DNA from: Paguma larvata
Taxonomy: Eukaryota; Chordata; Mammalia; Carnivora; Viverridae
Direction of reading: 5' to 3'
Length of the DNA stretch: 64,000 bases
Assembly: GCA_030068075.1 (NCBI GenBank)
Contig: CM057837.1
Coordinates: forward strand, 26,399,089-26,463,088
A model generated the notes under the pieces. The model worked only from the letters and a program-made list of their open reading frames with translations. It ran no database searches and had not been told where the DNA came from. This document shows, piece by piece, positions 57,201-64,000 of the stretch. Made by a program: the position numbers and the translations under genes. Position 1 is the first letter of the stretch; every line of letters begins with the position of its first letter.

Positions 57201-57309
57201 AGTGCAGAATGCAGCCTTCTTGTGGGGTCTGAGATCACGCCTAGGTAGAAAGACGGGCTGTGATGCCAGGAGCCTCGTCCCAGGGTCACAGGGTTTCCAC
57301 CTGCTGATG
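54251..57309. other. No supported gene (3 kb)
   Basis: A weak reverse MIR lies near 54845-54915 (CCCATTTCTCAGGGAGGC). A G9 run lies near 56790. No frame here shows a domain, splice structure or CpG island. Confidence 0.45.
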
Positions 57310-57425
57310 GGAGACCTTGGTTCTCTTCCGGCTTTGGCCTCTAACTTCCTGGGGACCCTAGACAAGTGTCCTTTGTCCTTCAGGTTTCTCATTAGAAAAG
57401 CGAAGAGTGTGATGTGAGGTCCCAT
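57310..57425 (+). repeat. MIR remnant
   Basis: GGGGACCCTAGACAAGTGTCC and TTCAGGTTTCTCATTAGAAAAG fit the MIR centre. Confidence 0.55.
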
Positions 57426-57744
57426 CTGGACCCGAGAGGACAGCTAGGCTGTCATTCAGGGTCCCTTTGCTCATGACCCAGCCCCAGACCAGTAACTGCA
57501 GCTCAGAGCACTAGAGGCTGCCTCCACCTATGAGCCCTGTACTCCTGCAGTGTGATTGTGATGAGCTCCTCACTTACTGGATGGGACCCAAGGAGGACCT
57601 TTGACCTTGCTTAAGGTCCCCTCATTGGAAGGGTGGGGACCAACGTCAGCACTTCTGACAGTAAACCTCACACTTCTTCTTTAGACCCCTGCCTGAGCCC
57701 ATCCCCTTCTGGGGGACCAAAGTGTACAGTCCCACCCATGTACT
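57426..57744. other. No feature seen
   Basis: Short single-copy-looking stretch before the LTR. Confidence 0.45.
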
Positions 57745-58395
57745 GGTGCTGTAACCCACCACAAACTTAGTGGCTTAAAACCACACAGGTTGACTTTCTT
57801 ATGGTTCTGTGGATCTGAGTTTGGCACAAGTCTTGCTGGCCTAAAATCACAGTGTGGGCACTGCCGTGTTCTTTCTGGAGGCTCTGGGGATGATCCGTTT
57901 CCTTGTCCAGCTTCTAGAGGTCGCCTGCATTCTTTGGCTTGTGGCCCTTTCCTCCACCTTCGAGGCCAGTGGGTTGAGTCTCTTACACTTCATACCTCTC
58001 CTTCCTTCCCCTCTCCTCTGACTCTGTCAGGTCTTTTTTTTTTTTTTTTTTTTTTTTTATTTTGAGAGAAAGACTCCTAAGGAGGCTCTGCACTGTCAGC
58101 ACAGAGCCCACCGCAGGGCTTGATCCCATGAACCATGAGATCACGACCTGAGCCAAAATCAAGAGTCAGATGCTCAACCAACCGAGCGACTCAGGCGCTC
58201 CTGCCACCTCTTATTTTAAGGACTCGTGTGACTAGATTGAGCCCCTCCAGGTAATCCAGGATGGTCTCACCAGCTGAAGATCCTTAACCTGATTCACATT
58301 TGTAAATCCTGTGGCCATGTAAGGTAATCACAGGTTCTGGGGGATTAGGGTGTAGACACTTTGGGGGGGGGCATTATTTTGTCTACCACCCTACC
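57745..58395 (-). mobile_element. MLT1-type LTR with SINE inside
   Basis: GGTGCTGTAACCCACCACAAAC, CAGCTTCTAGAGGTCGCCTGC and, after the SINE, AGGTAATCCAGGATGGTCTC and GGGGCATTATTTTGTCTACC fit the reverse LTR. Confidence 0.75.
58033..58202 (-). mobile_element. CAN-SINE with long T tail
   Basis: A tail complement of about 25 T, then TTTTGAGAGAAAGACTCC to GAGCGACTCAGGCGCTCC; it splits the LTR. Confidence 0.9.
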
Positions 58396-58809
58396 CTGCT
58401 CTGAGGCTTGGAGCTTGAGCCAGAATAGTTTTTCTTTGGTGTCTCATTCAAGTGCCTGAGAGAAGCCCTCTGTGACGGCTCCGGGCTGAGGCAGCTGGTG
58501 TGTGCTCTGTACCCTATGGTCCTGGATGTACTTTGCCGTACATATCACCGTGGGAGCAGTGTGGCAGTGATCATGGGTGGTCTCCCTCCCTAACTGGGAA
58601 TAGGCAGGCGGGGACTTTGCCTTCTCTCTGTGTCCCGTGTGTCGGGGGGTGGTAAGTGGGTATATACCATGGCCTCAGGAGCACATTCATAAGCTGTTAA
58701 ACAGCACAGAGAGCTTCTCCAGGGCCCCCAGCTGCAGACAGGGCTGCCCCCACACTGATCCTTTTCTTTGGTCCTTGGACAGTCTTGGTGGCAAAGCAAA
58801 CCATGGATC
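58396..58809. other. No feature seen
   Basis: Ordinary sequence with no gene or repeat recognised. Confidence 0.45.
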
Positions 58810-58935
58810 TTAATCCCCATTTTACAGGGGAGAAAATAGAGGCTCTGAGAGGTTACGTGGTAGCCGGGACTCTCAGGGAGAGGTGGCAGAACCGAATTCT
58901 AACTTAGGCTTCCTCTTACCTGCAGTCCTCCATCT
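58810..58935 (-). repeat. MIR remnant
   Basis: CCCCATTTTACAGGGGAGAAAATAG and GAGAGGTTACGTGGTAG. Confidence 0.75.
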
Positions 58936-58967
58936 TGCTCAGTTATTTATTCCTCAGACCACCTTCT

Positions 58968-59050
58968 GTGGGTTGAATTGTGGCCCCCACAAATTTAGAC
59001 AATCTACTCACTAGTGCCTCAGAAGATAACCCCAGCCCTCAGAGGTAAAG
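58968..59050 (+). repeat. MLT1-type LTR fragment
   Basis: TGTGGGTTGAATTGTGGCCCCC is the 5' edge phrase of the forward LTR; only the first 80 bases are clear. Confidence 0.55.
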
Positions 59051-59079
59051 CCTAGCTGAGCAGGCCCCTCCTGGGCCTC

Positions 59080-59650
59080 TAGCTGCCTCTCCCATCCTTC
59101 TCCCTTCCCTCCATGTGCACCGGCCACACTGGCTTTCCACATATTCATTTATTAACATCTTTACCGGGCCATTATAATGGACATAGAGTAAGCTAGATGT
59201 TGTGCAATTTGATGAGTTTTGACATATGTATACACCTGTGCAGCTGTCACACCATCAAGATAATGAACAGGTCAGTCACCCTTGGTAATCTCTCTCCCTG
59301 CCCCACCTCCCAGCCCAGGCAACCACTGCCACTATAGATTACCTTTTCTAGAATTTTATATAACTGGAATCTTCCAGTGAGTATTCTTGTTTTGTACACT
59401 GGTCTTTTTCCAGGTTCTTGGAACTCCCGCTGCCTTCCTGCCGTGGAGTCTGACCTTGCTCTTTCTCTGCTTCTCCTTGTTTCTTTTTAGCATCACTTGG
59501 CTCTCACTGGTTCCTCAGAGAAACCTTCCTGGACCGCCCCCCCCCTCCTCCAGACCCAAGGGGCCATGATTTAACATCCCGTGCTGGCCCTGCGTCTGCC
59601 CTGGACTCTTCCTATAGGTGCATTTTACATCCTCTGTGTGGTTAATGCCG
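59080..59650 (+). repeat. L2 split by old L1
   Basis: CCGGCCACACTGGCTTTCC before and GGTTCTTGGAACTCCCGC, GAGAAACCTTCCTGGACC after position 59410 rejoin as L2. Confidence 0.55.
59150..59410 (-). mobile_element. Old L1 3' UTR inside L2
   Basis: GTGCAATTTGATGAGTTTTG, CACACCATCAAGATAATGAAC, CAGGCAACCACTGCC and TTTTATATAACTGGAATC fit the reverse L1M 3' UTR. Confidence 0.7.
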
Positions 59651-59774
59651 TCTCGCCCCCCAGCCTCCGCCAGCAGCAGGCCTCTGATGCACTCTGCTGT
59701 CCGTCAGCCCTGGCACCTGGTGAACGGTGGACACTGGAGGTGCTGACTGGACACATGCACACCCGCAACGGGAG

Positions 59775-59972
59775 CGTCCAAAGCATGGGGCTCAGCCTGC
59801 CCGATGGTCTTAGGCAAGATCATCCAGCCTTCTTTATGCCTTTGATTTCCCATCTTTAAAATGGGCACAGTAGCAATACTCACCTCATTATGTTGTTGTG
59901 AAGTCTCAGGAAGGTGACGCATGGAAGGAATTTCAGAAAGCACCTGACACATAGTTCGCACTTAATGATGGT
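59775..59972 (+). repeat. MIR, nearly full length
   Basis: TCCCATCTTTAAAATGGGCAC, CTCACCTCATTATGTTGTTGTG and GCACCTGACACATAGTTCGC. Confidence 0.85.
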
Positions 59973-60814
59973 CGTTTTGGGGGCTGTAAAGGAATATAAG
60001 ATAGTTCTGTGGCTCAAACGTGAATTTCTCATCTTCCAAATGATGGGTGTGCAGGGCTGTTTCTTTTTCCCCTCTTCTTGCAAACAAGCCCATAGTTACA
60101 AGCCTCTTGTTGGATCAGTAATGCAAGAGAATTAACTGAGCCAGGATAAATCACTGTGCGGGCCTGGTTCCAGTCCAGGGTCGGGATTTCATTAGCTGTT
60201 GGCAGTGCTGAATCTCCTCAAGTCCTCTTCCTGGGGACTCAGGCTGGGTTTATTCCGTGCATATGTTTATGCAGGGGGCCCTGAATAATGGCCCTGTGGG
60301 GTGCATTGGAAAGTACAGCTGACAGGCGGTCAGGCAAGAGGTAACTGTGGCTGTGGAAGGCAGATTTCCCGCCAAGCTGACCTCAGTAAAGCCCCACAGG
60401 CTCCTCGAGCCAGTCCCCGTGGGTTGTGCCCTGGCCTTGTTTCAAGTGAGAACAGGTTGAAACTGATAGGATTTTGAGTGTGATGGTCTGTCCAGGTTGA
60501 TGAGGCCATTCTCAGCTGAAGGAGCCCTGAAGACCAGGGCAGGGGGCACTGAGCTCTGTGTAACGAGGAGAGATGCTGTTCCAGGACTGTGTGGGGTCTT
60601 GGTTCAGGGCACAACTCTGGACATTGTACTCCATGTGAATGGTACTGCCGGAGTTGTGTAGTGTGCAGCCTGTGTGGCTATACGTGGTTGCTCTGTCCAA
60701 GGTACTGGATTGTAGATTAATATTTCAAAGCAAGCACTCAGACCCTTGGGAACACTGAGGAAAGCAGTCAGGAGTGGAAGAAAAAGCCGGCAATCTGCGG
60801 GCAGAGCAGATGGC
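59973..60814. other. No feature seen
   Basis: No gene or repeat recognised; frames short. Confidence 0.45.
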
Positions 60815-60985
60815 ACAGAGCCAGTTCTTCCACTAAATCTTAGGTCGTCAGGCAAAGCCCTTGGAGCCTCTGCTGTTTCATCTGTAACACAGGGATCATC
60901 TGTCATGCCCCACTCACTGCACAGGGTTATGGGGAGGATTACAGGAGCTGGGGCATACAGAATCTTTGTAAGCTGCTGGGTACGA
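60815..60985 (+). repeat. MIR remnant
   Basis: CTGCTGTTTCATCTGTAACAC, GGGTTATGGGGAGGATTAC and the preceding GTCAGGCAAAGCCC phrase. Confidence 0.7.
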
Positions 60986-61449
60986 TGGGCAAGTATTGCT
61001 TAGTTTTTTGTACTCTGGTCAAGTGTGAGCTACGAGCGCTCCAAATTACCATTGGCCCCAAGAGAGGCACCAGAGTAGTCACTGCCTTGAAGTGAGATTT
61101 TGGTTTTCTGGGGGAGAGCCAGAGCCCTACGCTGGTGGGTATTGGGAGGCAGAAGAGGGCTCCAAAGGAGATACCGCCTCCGACCCAGCCTCTTGTTCCT
61201 GGGGACTGTGCAGCTGAAGGTGGCCAGGAGAAAGCTACTAAGCAGGCTCTTAGCAGGAGTCCCACCTGGCAGGTGTTTCCTGAGGCCCAGGCAGCGCTCT
61301 GCTCCGTGTCCCCACACGGCATTGATGCACACTGGCAGGAGGCCACGGTCCTGGGGTACCAGGAGCAGGTTTCTTCCGGTCTCCTGCGGTCTCCAGCATT
61401 GCGGGCTCTGGAGGCAGCCACAGTGTGGTATGTGGTATGAATCTCCTAT
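60986..61449. other. No feature seen
   Basis: A minus-strand 160-codon frame (60939-61421) and opposing plus-strand frames of 101-125 codons overlap in one GC-rich stretch, without domain. Confidence 0.45.
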
Positions 61450-61605
61450 GGTTCTGTGGCCTTGGAAGACTGGTTGACCTCTCCGGGCCTCAGTTTCTCT
61501 ACCTGTAAGATGGGGACAGCAGGGTCTCTCAGGGTCTGCTGTGAGGATTTGGTGAGCTCAGGGCTGAGATGCTGTGTATGGGCTTGTTGGCACTCAGGGG
61601 AGGCA
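61450..61605 (+). repeat. MIR remnant
   Basis: GCCTCAGTTTCTCTACCTGTAAG and GCTGTGAGGATTTGGTGAG. Confidence 0.8.
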
Positions 61606-61754
61606 AGAAACAAAAAGTGGCTCCCTTCATGTCTCGGGGCTTCGGGCTCGTGGGCTGCCTCTGTGTGTGTGTGGTGTGTGCTCTTGCACACCAGGGTGAG
61701 AATTGAGGGTGATGTCATCAGCTCACAGCCCCGGGAACTGATAGGATATTTTTT

Positions 61755-63486
61755 TTTAATAATAGTTTATTTTCAAATTGGTTTATGTATAACACCCAGT
61801 GTTCATCCCAACACGTGCCCTCTTTAATGCCTGTCACCCCCTCTCCCCCCTCCCTCACCCCCCTCACCCTCAGTTTGTTCTTAGTCTTTGAGAGTCTCTT
61901 ATGTTTTATCTCCCTCCCTCTCTGTGTCTTTTTTTCCTTTCCCCTCTTCCCCTCCCCCTGGTTTTTGCTTAGTCTCACAAAGTCCACCTATTTGTGGAAA
62001 CATATGGTATCTGTCTTTTTCTGACTGACTTATTTCACTTAACATAATACCCTCCAGTTCCATCCATGTTGCTACACATGGCCAGATTTCATTTTTTCTC
62101 ATTGCCACGTAGTAGTCCATTGTATATAAGTACCATAACTTCTTTATCCATTCGTCAGTTGATGGGCACTTGGTCTGTTTCCATGTTTTGGCTATTGTCG
62201 AAAGTGCTGCTATGAACATTGGGGTACATGTGCCCCTATGCATCAGCATTCCTGTGTCTCTTGGGTAGATTCCTAGCAGCGCTATTGCTGGGTCATAGGG
62301 TAGCTCTATTTTCATTTTTTTGAGGAATCTCCACACCGTTTTCCAGAGCGGCTGCACGAGTTTGCATTCCCACCAACAGTGTAGGAGGGTGCCTGCTTCT
62401 CCACATCCCCGCCAGCACCTATAGTTTCCTGATTTGTTCATTTTAGCCACTCGAACCGGTGTAAGGTGGTATCTCAGTGTGGTTTTGATTTGTGTTTCCC
62501 TGATGATGAGTGACTTTGAGCATCGTTTCATGTGTCTGTTGGCCATCTGAATGTCCTCTTTGGAGAAGTGTCTATTCATATCTTCCGCCCATTTCTTCAC
62601 TGGATTATTTGTTTTTCGGGTGTGGAGTTTGGTAAGTTCTTTATAGATTTTAGATACTAGTCCTTTATCCGATATGTCATTTGCAATTATCCTTTCCCAT
62701 TCCGTCGGTTGTCTATTAGTTTTGTTGGTTGTTTCCTTTGCTGTGCAGAAGCTTTTTATCTTGATGAGGTCCCAACAGTTCATTTTTGCTTTAAATTTCC
62801 GCGCCTTTGGAGATGTGTCGCATAGGAAATTGCTGCGGCTCAGGTCAAAGAGGTTTTTTCCTGATTTTTCCTCTAGGATTTTGATGGTTTCCTGTCTCAC
62901 ATTCAGATCCTTCATCCATTTAGAGTTTATTTTTGTGAGTGGTGTAAGGAAGTGGTCTCGTTTCATTCTTCTGCATGTTGCTGTCCAGTTTTCCCAGCAC
63001 CATTTGTTAAAGAGGCTGTCTTTTTTCCATTGGCTACTCTTTCCTGCTTTGTCAAAGGTTAGATGGCCATATGCTTGTGGGTCCATCTCTGGGTTCTCTA
63101 TTCTATTCCATTGGTCTATGTGTCTGTTCTTGTGTCAATACCATACTGTCTTGATGATTACCGCTTTGTAGTAGAGGTTAAAATCTGGGATTGTGATGCC
63201 TCCCGCTTTGGTTTTATTCTTCAGAATTACTTTGGCTCTTCGGGGTCTTTTGTGGTACCATACAAATTTTAGGATTGTTTGCTCTAGCTTTGAGAAGAAC
63301 GCTGGTGCAATTTTGATTGGGATTGCATTGAATGTGTAGATTGCTTTAGGTAGTATTGCCATTTTAACGATATTTATTCTTCCAATCCATGAGCATGGGA
63401 TGTTTTTCCATTTCCTTGTGTCTTCCTCAATTTCCTTCATAAGTTTTTTATAGTTTTCCACGTAAAGGTCTTTTACATCTTTGGTT
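61755..63486 (-). mobile_element. Young L1, 5' truncated, 1.7 kb
   Basis: TGATAGGATATTTTTT at 61739-61754 and 63487-63502 is an exact 16-bp target duplication. The minus strand runs from within the ORF2 RT region to the 3' UTR and A tail. ORF2 reads in a single frame from the truncated edge through 63138, meets TGA at 63135-63137 where tryptophan is expected, and continues open to 61899. The C-terminal cysteine/tryptophan motif ([18 protein letters not shown]) is intact. The usual stop just after the final glycine-rich residues is changed, extending the frame by about 28 codons. As it lacks a promoter, EN and most RT, it cannot move by itself. Confidence 0.97.
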
Positions 63487-63502
63487 TGATAGGATATTTT
63501 TT

Positions 63503-64000
63503 GAAGGGAAAAGCACCAGCAGTAAAAGTCCCTGGAACAAAACCCAATAAATCTTAAAGACTCTCGTAAGTGAGAGGGTCCCAAAATACAGATCTGCTTT
63601 CACATACCCCCCAGGATAGACACATGCGAAGAAAGTCTCAGAAACACGCATTGCCCCACGGTATCATAAGCTGCATATCCCAAGAAGAAAGAAGTTCTGA
63701 ATTCTCAAGGCAGCCCCCATGGATGAAAAAGGCAACATTTCTCTGAACGGTCACCAGCTGGTCCTGGGTCTCTAGGTTATTTGGATAAATAGCAGGGTGG
63801 CAATCACTCAAAGTCACATCTGTCTCCTGGGATGAGACTTGAGGCTGCACCTGGACTCCTGACAGATGAGAGCTGGACTCCATCCATCAGCATTCTGGAA
63901 CCTTCCCTGCTGTCCAGGGCCCACATGTGTCAGGGGTCTAATGGGCTGTTCATTTGTGGGTGCCATGGCCTGGCCAGGAGATGCCTTTCTCTGTGGGTAT
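63503..64000. other. No feature seen
   Basis: Sequence flanking the young L1; no gene or repeat recognised. Short minus-strand frames of 67 and 81 codons have no signature. Confidence 0.45.

Noticed and set aside
62674..63171. 165-codon plus-strand frame
   Set aside because: It is the antisense of the young L1 ORF2.

Overview
This is mammalian nuclear DNA, almost certainly from a felid. About 25 copies of the carnivore tRNA-Lys-derived SINE are visible, and their body matches the cat-type consensus, with the string GCTCAGAGCCTGGAGCCTGC followed by a CT-rich stretch and an A-rich AAATAAATAAA-type tail. Caniform SINEs have a different body. The species cannot be fixed from the sequence alone.

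The only protein-coding gene I can support is NANOS1, a single-exon gene on the minus strand (CDS 3079-3960). It lies in a CpG island with a TATA-like box and two CCAAT boxes upstream. Its 3' UTR runs toward position 1 and carries a head-on pair of SINEs near its far end. In other mammals EIF3A converges on NANOS1 tail to tail, so its end would be expected at or beyond position 1. I see no EIF3A coding exon here.

From about 4.4 kb to 64 kb there is no other convincing gene. The region is a NANOS1-upstream gene desert filled with layered mobile elements. At 12.1-16.6 kb lies an old L1, into whose copy a young 5'-truncated L1 has inserted (15.4-16.3 kb). At 16.6-19.0 kb are further old L1 pieces, one in reverse orientation and one with a perfect 25-bp inverted repeat. 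At 19.0-20.1 kb is a MIR broken by an LTR fragment and MER5A, followed by a SINE inside a SINE. At 30.2-30.8 kb is an RPL21 processed pseudogene with target-site duplications, and next to it an inverted SINE pair. At 31.3-34.5 kb an old L1 contains a Tigger-like DNA transposon, which itself contains a SINE. At 49-51 kb there is a SINE, an L1 3' end, a Tigger-like MITE and a hAT remnant. At 61.7-63.5 kb is a young L1 with an exact 16-bp target duplication and an ORF2 fragment broken by a single stop codon. MLT1-type and other LTRs, MIR, L2 and hAT remnants and simple repeats fill much of the rest.

Family names for old repeats are from memory of consensus sequences and are approximate, as are their edges. 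Boundaries of young insertions are firmer, because they rest on target-site duplications read directly. I found no new multi-gene system. The most useful leads are the SINE-remodelled NANOS1 3' UTR, the young L1, the inverted repeat in an L1 relic, the inverted SINE pair and a strong CTCF-like motif at 41.37 kb.
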